From contig OY755241.1 of the NCBI GenBank assembly GCA_963576725.1, forward strand, positions 52,517,955 through 52,581,954: a DNA stretch of 64,000 nucleotides, given 5' to 3'. A program made the position numbers and the translations under genes. Below the pieces are notes generated by a model, which was not told where the DNA came from, did no database searches, and saw only the letters and a list, made by a program, of their open reading frames with translations. Below, one piece after another: positions 20,141 through 30,394 of the stretch (the stretch's first letter is position 1; every line of letters starts with the position of its first letter). Source of the DNA: Azorinus chamasolen. Its lineage: Eukaryota > Mollusca > Bivalvia > Cardiida > Solecurtidae.

Positions 20141-20346
20141 CGTCCTTCGTATGAGGCTATAAACCGAGGTCGGATGTATCAATGACTCACACTGGTCATC
20201 TAAAAGAGCCTCTGTCGATAATAAGAGAAGGGCATTGATAATAAGAGAAGGGCATTGCGGCCGGATTTCTCTGCAATCTCCCCTCTCTCTGTCCAATTAG
20301 TCCATAGCGAGTAGGAACGGGCGTTATAATCGACAAAAACAAACAA
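20141..20346 (+). mobile_element. 5'-truncated SINE, same family as 17228-17507
   Basis: Begins at the body motif GTCCTTCGTATGAGGCTATA and AAACCGAGGTCGG; the tail is CCAATTAGTCCATAGCGAGT followed by ACAAAAACAAACAAC. A 24-bp segment (ATAATAAGAGAAGGGCATTG) is duplicated inside. The tRNA head is missing. Confidence 0.6.
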
Positions 20347-21040
20347 CACCGGATGTTAAAATTACTTTTAAATTAATATTGATCAGCGCTGACCAGTATT
20401 TCAGAGAAAGAGATGGTAGCTTAATACAAAGACGTACATATATGTCTCTGCTTAATACAGATCGAAACCCATACAGAAAGTTCCCAATTTAAATTGTCCT
20501 TTATTGAATTTACGGTTTAGAGGGGATTTACTGTAGCGAATAGTTGTTGAGTTATTCAATATCGCTAGAGGACATCCTCTTGGAGGACACCCAGATCATA
20601 TTGAAGCTGCTTCCATTTGATAGTGTGTGGGTGTGGTTGTGTGCGTCCGTCCGTCCGTCCGTGCGTGCGTGCGCGCCAAGATTTGTGCTAGGGAAGATTT
20701 GTTGTGTATGCACTAGCTATATAATTGCCAGGAGTGTAGCTTATCCAAATATAATGTACGCACCGTGGATATAGAGGTCCGGGGACATACTCACACAGGA
20801 AAAAATAGAATTGTACGAGCAAACGCTTTACTTATCACAATGGTTTCAAAAGGCGAGTTTTCTCCTCCACACCCTGTCTTTGTTATGCCTTCCACAAGGT
20901 GGGGGCATATAGCCATGGTTCTAATGAGTACAAGCAAGATTTGTGTTGGTGGAGGGATACTATACATGTATTTGAAAACATCAGTATGCCCGTACTCACA
21001 ATCGGGGCAATCGGTAAGGTACGCTTAGCTAGGTTCTAGA
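20347..21040. repeat. Gene-free stretch with CGTC microsatellite and element scraps
   Basis: TTTAGAGGGGATTTACTGTA at about 20516-20534 is a family C/D right end. A CGTC/CGTG microsatellite is at 20645-20677. AAGGTGGGGGCATATAG at about 20896-20912 resembles an inverted pearl-type arm. Confidence 0.45.
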
Positions 21041-21049
21041 TAGCCCTAT

Positions 21050-21725
21050 AACCCTAGCACTCTGGAAGGAATGTAAAGCTGAACTGGAGCCCCACAACCT
21101 CGTCATTCGGGAAGGAACGTGGGGCTAGACCACAATTGCGAAAAATCGGAAAGGACCACGGGGCTAGGGACAACCCCAGCAACGGCTGCAATTGGAAAGG
21201 AGCATAGGGCTAGACACGAGTCCCACAAATTCGGGTTAGAAATGAGCACTACAACGACGGCAATCTGGAAGGGGCGTGGGGCTAGACTCGGGCCCCACAA
21301 CAAAAAAATGAAGAAGGGAAAGTAGGGATAGAGTCAAACTCCCAGTGGATCTGCGGCAATCGGGAAGGAGTATGGGGCTAGACTTGAGCTCCACAAAGGG
21401 AACCAGAAATTCAATAAAGGACAATTGAGGTAGTTTTGACAAACGGGAAGTAGCGCAGGGGTAGGCAGGAACCCAGCAACGGCTGTAATCGAAAATGAAC
21501 AAGACACACGAGTTCCAGCGGCATCTTGGGACTAGACTCGAGCACCACAACGACGGAAATCAGGAAGGAACGTAGGACTAGACTTGTACACTACAACGGC
21601 GCCAATCGGGAAGGAACGTGGGGCTAGGTTCGAGCCCCACAACGGTGGCAATCGGCAAGGAACGTGGGCTAGATTCGAGCCCACGATGGTGACAATCGGG
21701 GAGGAACGTGGGAGTCGCATTTGCA
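21050..21725 (+). repeat. Minisatellite of about 45-47 bp units
   Basis: About 14 diverged units built on CGGGAAGGAACGTGGGGCTA, GACTCGAGCCCCACAAC and GACGGCAAT. Reading frames on the minus strand across it are repeat translations. GC-rich compared with the neighbourhood. Confidence 0.8.
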
Positions 21726-21779
21726 AAGAGACTGGATCCAAACAAAACGTCGGGTGACCTGAATATACAGTTTAACCGT

Positions 21780-22019
21780 CCTAATCCTTTCCCTGTTCTA
21801 TGTTAATTACAAATTTCAATACCTACTGAATATTCGTGGACAAAACAGTTGTAATGAAATATGGAAGGTGGAACATTGTACCCATTTTAGAAACTAAAGA
21901 AACGGGTATATCAAAATCCGCTAGCAAACAGAGCAGACCCTGATCAGTCGGCTCCTCTGATCTGGGTCTGCTCTGTTTGCAGATGCGTGAAAACACGTTT
22001 ATATGAGGGAAAGGGTTAA
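21780..22019 (+). mobile_element. TTAA hairpin element, family A (beta/alpha)
   Basis: CTAATCCTTTCCCTGTTCTA start, beta half, and hairpin GATCAGTCGGCTCCTCTGAT with its partner arm reduced. The alpha end is TATGAGGGAAAGGGTTAA. Confidence 0.75.
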
Positions 22020-22239
22020 GCGGCCCTGTATTTACATGCCTTACATACCCATAATTAGACCTTTCTGATCGCACGTTATGTACACTGTATATGCATAGAC
22101 AGGTTGTACTGTACTGAATGATGTGCATAGACTGCGCGCTTTCAAGACTCTTTTCAACATTATGGACCAGTTTTATTCATTCGAAACTATTCGGATTTAG
22201 ATAATCGGGACCCCGTGTAACTGGATCTCTCGTTAGAAA

Positions 22240-22350
22240 ACGCCTAATGATTTTTTTTCATTACCTTTGCCCTGCATGAAGCAACCGCCTGTATTTACAG
22301 ACTCCTAATTGATCAAAATTATGGTCACATTAGCGAGTCTTTAATGTAAT
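22240..22350. mobile_element. Family D right-half fragment
   Basis: CATTACCTTTGCCCTGCATG and AAGCAACCGCCTGTATTTAC match the right half of family D. Confidence 0.4.
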
Positions 22351-22362
22351 AAAATTACGAGT

Positions 22363-22540
22363 TTAAAACCCTTTACTCCATGAATATCAATGAAAAAAAT
22401 GACATCAAATCTATATTTGTTCACAAGCAAACAGAACAGAACCTGATCAGACGGCTCCTATAGGAGCCGTCTGATCTGGGTCTACTCTGCAGAGGCATAG
22501 AAAGGCGTATGTATACGATGTATATGGAGTAAACAGTTAA
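22363..22540 (+). mobile_element. TTAA hairpin element, family A (gamma type)
   Basis: TTAAAACCCTTTACTCCATG start, GGAGTAAACAGTTAA end, and exact core GCTCCTATAGGAGC at 22454-22467. Confidence 0.75.
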
Positions 22541-22629
22541 GTATTGTATTTCTTAATTCCAAGGAAAATGTTGATATTCCCGTTTTGTTGAGTACATGTA
22601 TATATTTCTATAGCCATTCGGCGATTGCC

Positions 22630-22800
22630 TTAACCCTTTCTGTCATATCAACGCCTTTCTCGCACCATTGCAAACAGAGTAGTCCCAGATCAGATGGCTC
22701 TTGTAGGAGTCGTCTGATCAGGGTCTGCTCTGTTTGCTTGTGAAATAATAATAGATTGGTTTCTACCAAAAGTTCCATTTGTACATATGTCATTAAAAAT
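22630..22800 (+). mobile_element. TTAA hairpin element, family A (alpha left end)
   Basis: TTAACCCTTTCTGTCATATC, then hairpin GATGGCTCTTGTAGGAGTCG with AGTAGTCCCAGATCA and TGATCAGGGTCTGCT arms. The right end fades. Confidence 0.65.
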
Positions 22801-22837
22801 TCAGATAGAATTGTTGTTGACTTGTTTCTATAACAGT

Positions 22838-22892
22838 TTTGATCCAGATGATACATCGAGTAATTCGATGTTTCATCAGGATCCAAACTGTT
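22838..22892. repeat. Family G palindrome
   Basis: AACAGTTTTGATCCAGATGA with its complement around CGAGTAATTCG. Other copies, more or less decayed, are near 25138, 25908, 27515, 29140, 31395, 52390, 54752 and 57478. They are often followed by a GCAGACGACA motif. Confidence 0.6.
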
Positions 22893-23164
22893 TACTACTT
22901 AATGTTTTGAAAAAAAAAAGAAAGAACATTAAAAAATGAAAACTGAAGCAGACGACAATTTTTGCAGACGACCATGCGCGGAAGCGAAAGAGAACATTCT
23001 CTTTACATTTTATATTAAGCTGTTCGTGCTACTTTCGACAATTTGTAGTTTGGATTAAGGCTTATCCCCCATGCTTTGTTTACCAGTTATTGTGGATACG
23101 GCCCATATCGGACGATCGTGGTGAAATAACCAAACCACGAAGTCGTGACATCTTCACCCTTGAA
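22893..23164. other. Unassigned stretch
   Basis: It holds the GCAGACGACAATTTTTGCAG motif that accompanies family G copies at 25.7, 25.8 and 29.3 kb; otherwise nothing. Confidence 0.3.
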
Positions 23165-23325
23165 GGCTTCACTCCACAGTGCGCATTTCAACACATTTGC
23201 AAACAGGGTAGACTCAGAACAGACGGCTCCTGTAATGTCTACCCTGTTTGCTTATGAAATAATATAGATATGACTACATTTTACTGTCATGGCCAAAATT
23301 TCCTTTGTTCATATATGTATTAACC
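23165..23325 (+). mobile_element. Family A element, hairpin partly deleted
   Basis: CAAACAGGGTAGACTCAGAA and CAGACGGCTCCTGTAATGTC, then ACCCTGTTTGCTTATG. Confidence 0.5.
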
Positions 23326-23569
23326 CTTCGCTTGGTGAATTTTAAAATACATTTCTCATTCTTTACCTACGCCCTGTTGTATAATTACATATATCTTCAC
23401 TGTGTACATGTATTTCGCTGTGCAATCACTGCTCTGGAGTGCACTGGTTGCACAATCAACTTGTAAATAGTGCAGACCCTGATGAGACAGCTCCTGCAGG
23501 AGCTGTCTCATCTGGGTCTTCACTATTTACACGTAGGTATATTGACGTGAATAGCAAGCGAAGGGTTAA
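23320..23569. mobile_element. TTAA hairpin element, family E1, with perfect 15-bp ends
   Basis: TTAACCCTTCGCTTG at the left and its exact complement at the right. The hairpin AGTGCAGACCCTGATGAGAC carries core GCTCCTGCAGGAGC at 23490-23503. 250 bp, non-coding. The stem arms are related to family A but the ends are different. Confidence 0.85.
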
Positions 23570-23639
23570 TATCTATGAATATATTCATGGAGTAAAGGTT
23601 AACCAATATATATCTGACATGGATTTAGTAGAAAACAGT

Positions 23640-23752
23640 TTCCCTCCAGATCTGGTTCCATGCTTATAAAACTTTGTAGTTGAGTCAAAAGCTTGAGATC
23701 AAACTCAGACCCAACTGAAAATCTTTATAAGCATGGACACAGACTCTAAGGA
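23640..23752. mobile_element. Family H foldback (short copy)
   Basis: CCATGCTTATAAAACTTTGT and its complement around TTATAAGCATGG, with inner ACTCAGACCCAACT. Longer copy at 39546-39719. Confidence 0.6.
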
Positions 23753-23839
23753 AGAGCACACAAGTCTCGGACAAACCTTTAGCCTGTTGTAAACAATATC
23801 AATAGAACATATGTATTTAAGCATACACTCCTTAGATTC

Positions 23840-24055
23840 GCCTTTGTACAGTGCCTTTGCAAATAGAATAGACCTAGCTCAGTCGACTCCTGTCGGGGCC
23901 TTCTGTTCTGGGTCTGCTCTGTATGCTTATGCAACAATTTCTGCCGTGACAAAAAAGTCCTGTATTCATATTTTATCGTTAAATGTCAGCTAATTAATAT
24001 GCATTGTGTGATTTATGTCATTTGTTCGTAGATGACTATTCATGGAGAAGAGAAT
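23840..24055 (+). mobile_element. Family A element (decayed)
   Basis: TTTGCAAATAGAATAGACCT, a diverged hairpin GTCGACTCCTGTCGGGGCC, and the gamma-type right half. Confidence 0.5.
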
Positions 24056-24150
24056 TCATTTCGTTAAATTGTGCATATACTTCTCTTTATAAATTGACGG
24101 CTTTGTAACAATATGTTCAAGTGTCTTGGTTGCTGCTTACCACAGTTTAT

Positions 24151-24299
24151 ATAGTAAAACCTCTCTAAACCGGAGTTCATGTAGAGAAGAAGAATTAGAT
24201 ACTTTTAGACAGGTGGCTGCTTAATGCAGAGTGAAGGTCACACAGAAAGCTCCCAGAAAAGCGTTCTACACGACGCCCGGTTTAGAGAGGTTTTTACTG
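24151..24299. mobile_element. Pogo-like MITE, family D (core damaged)
   Basis: TAGTAAAACCTCTCTAAACC at the left, GGTTTAGAGAGGTTTTTACT at the right, TA outside. The right part of the inner hairpin is replaced by CGTTCTACACGACGCC. Confidence 0.65.
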
Positions 24300-24333
24300 T
24301 ATTCTATTCGAGGCGAGTATTTTGTGTGATTCA

Positions 24334-24520
24334 GTATAACCCTTTACCTGATGAATATTAATGTAAGAAATAAAACATGTACATGTAGTAGCAGAATGTT
24401 TACAGTGGTGTATGAGCCTGTAGCTTGGCCTTGGAAGAAACTCCCATAAGAAAACGGAATAGATTATGATCAGACGGCTCACACGGGAGTCGTCTGATCT
24501 AGGTCTACTCTTCATAAGCT
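24334..24520 (+). mobile_element. Family A element (gamma left half)
   Basis: ACCCTTTACCTGATGAATAT and hairpin GATCAGACGGCTCACACGGG with GTCGTCTGATCTAGG. Confidence 0.55.
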
Positions 24521-24800
24521 TTTACCCTTTCTTTCATGTACATGTAAACGCATTTTCTTCACGCATTTGCAAACAGAGCAGACCCAGACCAGACGGTTCC
24601 TATAGGTGCCGTCTGATCAGGGTCTGCTCTATTTGCTTAAAAGTTTTGACATGATAGATCTATATATATGGTTTTACAGTTTTTGTCGAAACAAAAAAAC
24701 ATCATTGAAAGGTTTACATTATAAAACTTCAGCTAATAAATATTTATTTAAATAATTTCTTACATGAATATGTTAAAATGGGTCCCTATCAGGTAAACGC
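24521..24800 (+). mobile_element. Family A element (alpha/gamma)
   Basis: ACCCTTTCTTTCATGTACAT left end, hairpin AGACGGTTCCTATAGGTGCC, and a right half with ACTTCAGCTAATAAATATTT. Confidence 0.6.
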
Positions 24801-25054
24801 TAAACCCTTTCCTTAATATTGAACAACGCCTTTTCAAGCACTTGAAATCAGAGTAGACCCAGACCAGACGGCTCCTATAGGAGCCGTCTGATCAGGGTCT
24901 GCTCTATTTGCTAATGGCATTTGATAGATCTGTTTCTTTAGTTTCTAAAATGGCTACAATGGTCCACCTTCCACAGTTCATTATAACTATTTTATTCATG
25001 AATATTCAGTAGTCATTGAATTTTTTAATAAACATAGAACAAGGACAGGGTTAA
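24801..25054 (+). mobile_element. Family A element (alpha/beta), well preserved
   Basis: Left CCCTTTCCTTAATATTG, right GGACAGGGTTAA, exact core GCTCCTATAGGAGC at 24871-24884. The stem arms show the usual asymmetry: AGTAGACCCAGA on the alpha side and AGCAGACCCTGA (complement) on the beta side. Confidence 0.8.
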
Positions 25055-25201
25055 ACAGGAAAACAAAGAATAGGAAATGATTAAGACTGTGATAGTAAAT
25101 ATGTTGCATTTTTTTCATACTGATCGTTTCAAATAGCCTAGATCAAGATCAGACGCCGAGTAATTACGAGACTCGCTAGTGTCCAAACTATTTGATAACC
25201 C

Positions 25202-25415
25202 TTAATCCTTTCGGCGCCAAATTTCTAATTGTCGTATGCAATCCAAGTTTGTTAAATCATTCAGTAAAATAAGGAAATGATATAAATAATGCAAATTTCA
25301 AAGGAATAAAGCACATATACAGAAATAGAGATTGAGACAAAAAGTGAAGTCCCTGATCTGGGACTGCACTATTTGTCGTGGTGCATTTATGCGACTGCGG
25401 TGGTGAAAGGATTAA
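25202..25415. mobile_element. TTAA element with TTAATCCTTTC ends
   Basis: TTAATCCTTTCGGCGCC at the left, GGTGGTGAAAGGATTAA at the right. Inner AGTGAAGTCCCTGATCTGGG is a collapsed stem. 214 bp, non-coding. A third end type using the TTAA site. Confidence 0.65.
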
Positions 25416-25454
25416 GTGTTTATTCTGCAAATAAAATTGAAGATACATTAACAC

Positions 25455-25655
25455 TATCTAGAACCTTCCCTAAGCGGCCATTCATTTATTGATCATATTA
25501 GTCTTAAAAAGCAGGTGTCTGTTTAATGTAGGGTAAAAGTAATGCAGAAAACTCTCACAGGAGCTTTCTTCATTACCTTTGACCTGCATTAAGCTACCAC
25601 CTATCTTACAGACCCACTTTTTGATGGTCACTTACTTGACAGGATCTACTATACT
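25455..25655. mobile_element. Family D element (ends decayed)
   Basis: TTTAATGTAGGGTAAAAGTA, CAGAAAACTCTCACAGGAGC and TTGACCTGCATTAAGCTACC. No clear CAGTAAAACC ends. Confidence 0.5.
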
Positions 25656-25907
25656 TTGAAATCTTAAGCAGACGTCATCTTTACAGACGACAAAGTGTTT
25701 AGCACGTACAGGTTAAGTGTACATGCATTTTGCCCAATTTATGCTCGTATTTTCTCGGTTAGACGGACGAATTTCTCACCACTCTTCAGCCACATAGCAA
25801 CACCTCCTTAACTCTAACATTCAAAAGAATGTCTTCTGTAAATATTGTCGTCTGCTTAAAATCATAGATGATATTTTCTTCCATTTTCGTTTCAAAACCT
25901 GATTCAG

Positions 25908-25985
25908 AATGTCGCACAGTTTGTATCCAGATTTGACGCCGAGTAACTCGGCGTCTCATTAGGATCCAAGCTGCTTGCCACTCGG
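25908..25985. repeat. Family G palindrome (well preserved)
   Basis: AGTTTGTATCCAGATTTGAC, GCCGAGTAACTCGGCGTCTC, ATTAGGATCCAAGCTG. Confidence 0.6.
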
Positions 25986-26037
25986 GTGTCTCTACTTTCA
26001 GCCAACTGGAATTTTGGATAGCATGGTAAGGCAGAAA

Positions 26038-26222
26038 TTTATGTGTACACGTACTCAAATACTAAAATCGTCATTTCTCCACCAAACCCTATGTTGCGAC
26101 CACTCTTTAGAATCATCTCAAAGAGACGATTCTAAAGAGTGGTCACAGCATAGGGTTTGATGGAGAGATATAAAGGAGTTATTCTTAAAAATGTTTTAAT
26201 TTACGCATCTTATCTGGACCCC
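26038..26222. mobile_element. Foldback element, family F
   Basis: Long near-perfect hairpin: TTTCTCCACCAAACCCTATG ... AGAATCATCTCAAAGAGACG ... CATAGGGTTTGATGGAGAG. Confidence 0.75.
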
Positions 26223-26539
26223 TGATAAGGGTTAACAATTGAAAAGTGTAGCAATTTGTTTATCCGATTTTTCATAGGTTATCCTGAATACAATCACAGC
26301 ATGTTAAAAGATAGAAAAGTTAAACAATAAAATGAGCTGATCAAACACAGATAACCCGAGGGAATAGTGTAAACATACATATTTGCATCTGTTTAAACAT
26401 GACAGCCCTTGTGGATATAACTTACCTATCGTATTTACTGAATTAGTCTAATCTTTGCAATCGGTTCAATCTTTGATCAAAACTATTCCATATGAATGTT
26501 TGCCGAGAGAAACACTCCAGTTTTTTTTTATTTTCTGAT

Positions 26540-27470
26540 GAATGTAGTACTTGATTCTTCCCAAAAGTAACACGTGGTCGTTGTTTTGCCTAAACAAATG
26601 TGTTCGTTGTTTTGCCTAAGCAACATGCTGATTTGACTATTAAAGCAGTACATATAGTAAAAACATATAGTTAAATGCAGGTGGCTGCTTAAAGCAAGGT
26701 GAAAGTAAAACAGAACGCTCATATAGGAGCGTTCTGTTTCACTTTCACATTGCTTTAAGCAGCCACCTGCCCTAAATACCAACTAGTTAACACAATTCAG
26801 TGGCCGTTGTAAAGAGGTTTTACTGTAGTTGTTGTTTTGCCAAGAGCAACATGTTATTTTTCCTAAAGTAATGCGTGGTCATTGTTTGCCTAAAGCAACG
26901 TGGTTGTTGTTATGCATTGAGCAGCACATTGTTGTTTTGAAGGTACAATGTAACCTTTGGTCGTTGTTTTGCATATACAATTGTGGTCGATTATTTGGAG
27001 TAAAGTAACATTTCATTGTTTTGTATGGTCGTTGTTGTGCCAAAAGCAACATGGTCGTTGTTTTGCTTAAAGCAATATGTTTTGCATACAGCAACGTGTA
27101 ATCGTTGTTTTGCTTAAAGTAACGTGGTCGTTGTTTTGCCTAAAGCAACGTGTCAATGTTTTGCATGCAATGACATATGGTTGATGTTTTGCATAACTTA
27201 ACGCCTTGTCATTGTTTTATCTAAACAAACGTGGTCATTGTTTTGCCTAAATCATTACGTGTTTATACCCATGCATGGGTTTTTACCAAAAGCAACACGC
27301 ACTATGGTCTGAGTATTGCCCAAAGCAACACGTGGTCCGGGCTTTGCCTAAAGCAACTCGTGGTCGGGTTGTTGTTTTTTGCGTAAAGCAACATTATTGA
27401 GTTTTTTAACCTAAAGCATCACGTTGTCATTTGTTTGCCAGTGCTCAACGCTTGGTATGTTTCACTGAAT
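26540..27470 (+). repeat. Minisatellite of about 28-bp units (CGTTGTTTTGCCTAAAGCAA)
   Basis: Many diverged units of GGTCGTTGTTTTGCCTAAAG with CAACGT, running on both sides of a family C MITE (26655-26826). The short inverted TTGC..GCAA in each unit makes small hairpins. Confidence 0.75.
26655..26826. mobile_element. Pogo-like MITE, family C, inside a minisatellite
   Basis: Inner palindrome AAAGTAAAACAGAACGCTCA around TATAGGAGCG. The right end is AAAGAGGTTTTACTGTA; the left end is eroded. Confidence 0.7.
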
Positions 27471-27578
27471 TTGGACGGCTGTTGTTGTGTGTAGTTTTGT
27501 GACAAGCCTTCAAATAGTTTGGCTCCAGACTAGATACCGAGTTACCTTGCTTCACATCACGATTCAAATACTGACACT

Positions 27579-27816
27579 TTAACCCATAGCCCGCCAGTCA
27601 CAACTATAGTTGCATTTGCAAACAGTGTAGACCCAGGTGAGAGAGCTCCTTTAGGAGCTCTCTCATCTGGGTCTGCACTGGTTGCCATGGAAAATCCATG
27701 CATGCATACTCTATGCTTTTGCCTAGGTAAATTATTTAAACATATTCTGTAGATTTGCCTTATTTATATTCAAAGAAGACAGAGTGATTAAAAATATGTG
27801 GCGGGCTAAGGGTTAA
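27579..27816. mobile_element. TTAA hairpin element, family E2
   Basis: TTAACCCATAGCCCGCCA at the left, GTGGCGGGCTAAGGGTTAA at the right. Stem AGTGTAGACCCAGGTGAGAG with core GCTCCTTTAGGAGC at 27647-27660. 238 bp. Confidence 0.8.
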
Positions 27817-28032
27817 CACATTTATATGAGATGGAGGCAAACTTAACTAAATACCTGGTTGGTGCGTCTTTGTAAACAGAGGAGACATGCATGGACCGTC
27901 TGATCTGGGTCTGCTCTGTTTGCTTATGGAGTAATACAGATCTGATTCTACAATTGCTGATATGCCAAAACTTCCCGTGATCATATGCCATTACAAATTT
28001 TCAGCTAATGAAATTTCACGATGTCATTTTAA
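27813..28032 (+). mobile_element. Family A element (decayed)
   Basis: Shares TTAA with E2. Arms TTTGTAAACAGAGGAGACAT and GACCGTCTGATCTGGGTCTG, with the left stem shortened. Confidence 0.5.
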
Positions 28033-28279
28033 CCCTTTCGCTGTTCTATATTTATTCCAAATTTCAATACCTACTGAATATTCATTGGCAAAATAGTTAT
28101 AATGAAATATGGAAAAGTGAAACATTGTAGTCATTTCAGAAGCTAAGGAAACGGATCTAACAAATTCCATTAGCAAACAGAGCAGACCCTGATCAGACGG
28201 CTCCTATAGGAGCCGTCTGATCTGGGTCTACTCTGTTTGCAAATGCGTGAAAATGAGTTTATATGAGGGAAAGGGTTAA
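28029..28279 (+). mobile_element. Family A element (beta/alpha), near-consensus copy
   Basis: TTAACCCTTTCGCTGTTCTA to TATGAGGGAAAGGGTTAA, 251 bp. The exact core is at 28200-28213. The best intact example of the family in the window. Confidence 0.85.
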
Positions 28280-28345
28280 ATGAATATTCATCAGATAAAT
28301 GGTTAAGACTTAAAACAAACGATAAGTGTGCAGACGACCGTAGTT

Positions 28346-28545
28346 AACTTTTCCTTCATTAAAAACGCATTTTCACGTGTTTGCGAACAGAGTAGATCCA
28401 GATCAGAAGCCGTCTGGTCACGGTTTGTTCAATTTACATACGGTATCTGATTCCTCCTGAGCCAAAATGTTCTGTATTCATGACATTATAAAATTAATCC
28501 ATTTTTTTTTTATCTTGCATAAATATTCAACAGGTAAAAGGATAA
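28346..28545 (+). mobile_element. Family A element (decayed)
   Basis: TTAACTTTTCCTTCATTAAA, TTTGCGAACAGAGTAGATCC, loop reduced. Confidence 0.5.
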
Positions 28546-28637
28546 GCAATTCGAGTACGTCTTATCTTGTCCGTAGCAATGAATGGTAGATTTTAATCCT
28601 CTGACATTCCTGTCCGTAGCTCCATGTTAAAACTATT

Positions 28638-28886
28638 TTAACCCTTTGCCTATTAAACATTCATGGAAAAAATGACATCGTGAATACTTTGTGCTGAAGT
28701 TTGTATTGTGAACTTTTCAAGGGAATTTTTTGCTTTGACAAAAACTGTATAATCATATCTGTATCATGCCATGAGCATACAGAGCAGACCCTGATCAGAT
28801 GGCTCCTACAGAAGTCGTCTGATCTTGGTCTACTATATTCGCAAATGCGCGAAAAGACGTTTAATAAATATGAGGGAAATGGTTAA
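28638..28886 (+). mobile_element. Family A element (gamma/alpha)
   Basis: TTAACCCTTTGCCTATTAAA to TATGAGGGAAATGGTTAA. Hairpin GATGGCTCCTACAGAAGTCG. Confidence 0.7.
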
Positions 28887-28910
28887 AACGCCCACGGGGA
28901 AACTGCTGTA

Positions 28911-29075
28911 CAGTAAAACCTGTGTACAGCAACCACCCAGAATGAGTCTAATACTGGGGCATTTAGGCAGGTGGTAGCTTAATACAGGTCGAAAGTAATG
29001 CTCTAGGAGCTTTCTGCATTACTTTCGTCCTGCATTAAGCAACCACCTGTTCTTATAGACCCCCGTATTTAGTTA
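28911..29075. mobile_element. Family D element (left half plus core)
   Basis: ACAGTAAAACCTGTGTACAG, TTAATACAGGTCGAAAGTAA, TGCTCTAGGAGCTTTCTGCA, CCTGCATTAAGCAACC. Confidence 0.6.
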
Positions 29076-29200
29076 GTACATGTACATTGTATATGGTCTC
29101 TAAAGATAGGCTCTACTTTACAATGTATTTTTGCATACGGGTTGGATTCAGATCAGACATCAAATAACTCGATGCCTCAACCGGATCCAAGTGTTTGGTA

Positions 29201-30394
29201 CTTTTGAGAAATATTTTAAACGACCTGAAAGAAAACCATACTTAGAAAACTGAAGCAGACGACATTTTTGGCAGATGATAATATTTGAGTATTCAAAAGG
29301 TTAAGCCCTTTACATTTGGCAGTAAATGTGCTCGAGAAAGGGTGGAATATACAGCAGGTCATAAAACCCATAACAATGTATGCATAATCATTAATCTGAC
29401 CATATTCCTGTCCCAAACAGTTAGCAGTTTAAATCCTCCCACTGTTTCACATGGATTAAGTACAAAATACACGAATTAATATTTATTTGTAGTTGTTTTT
29501 GCGGATGATGCTCCGATTTGATTAGCTGATAAGAACTGAAGGCGCTACTTAAAGTTGGCAGACGAGTATCACGCAGACGACAGTTGCACGGAAGTGTTAA
29601 GGGTTTAATATTGAATACGTCAGTAGTGGACTGAAGTGGACACAAGGAAATTGTATGACTATGCGATACACAAATATAAAAAGAGATTAGCGTCATTTTT
29701 GTGGAAACCGCCATTCGGGAGCATTTAATTTGCGAAATTGTGTTTTAAAACTGGTTTTGCCGTGAGATATTTGTCTTGTCTAGTGTGACAACATCTCATT
29801 GAAGTGTAAACAATCTTCATGCATTTTTAATGATAAGACACAATGTGATGGGCCTCTGGTTTATTTAAGGAAATTCGTAACCAAACCGACTGCTTAACAG
29901 TACGTGCAGGAATACAACAAATGTAATAAAAACCAATGCTCGGGTAATACATCCGACATTTCAGTTGAGGAATGACAAGTCCTTCTGCAAACATGAGTTA
30001 AAGGACTTTACTGTTTTAGGAACCATGCTATGGTGTGTATTTTAAGTGCTTAGATCAGTTAATACTTGTTCATTCGCTGCACGTAAAGAGGACTGTTTAA
30101 ACCATTCGGGAAATATTAACGCTGTTTTCTGATAGCTAACAAGGATTTACTGACATGATTATTTCACTTGACTATGTAATACGGGATTTAAGTGATTAGA
30201 ATACACTAGTGATGCTAACGGAATACGTGTAATTGTAGGTAGATTTTAAAAAAAAATAAAAATAATAATAATCGGCTTGGCTTACACACTCGCACACAAT
30301 GAAAACTGCAATATGATCGGAGAACGAAGCAGGATTTTTATTTGAAGGATTTTCACTTTCGAGGGAGTTTCTGTTTCAATAGGTGAATCGTAAC
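29201..30394 (+). promoter_or_regulatory. Upstream region of the caveolin gene
   Basis: No hairpin element lies in about 29.6-30.4 kb, an unusually clean stretch here, which fits a promoter and 5' UTR. A five-codon upstream ORF (ATG at 30299) precedes the main start. TTTCAATAG just before 30383 could be a splice acceptor for a non-coding first exon. No TATA box is claimed. Confidence 0.35.

Noticed and set aside
21103..21741. Minus- and plus-strand frames over 21.1-21.7 kb
   Set aside because: They run through a 45-47 bp minisatellite; the amino-acid pattern repeats with the DNA unit and shifts frame between units.
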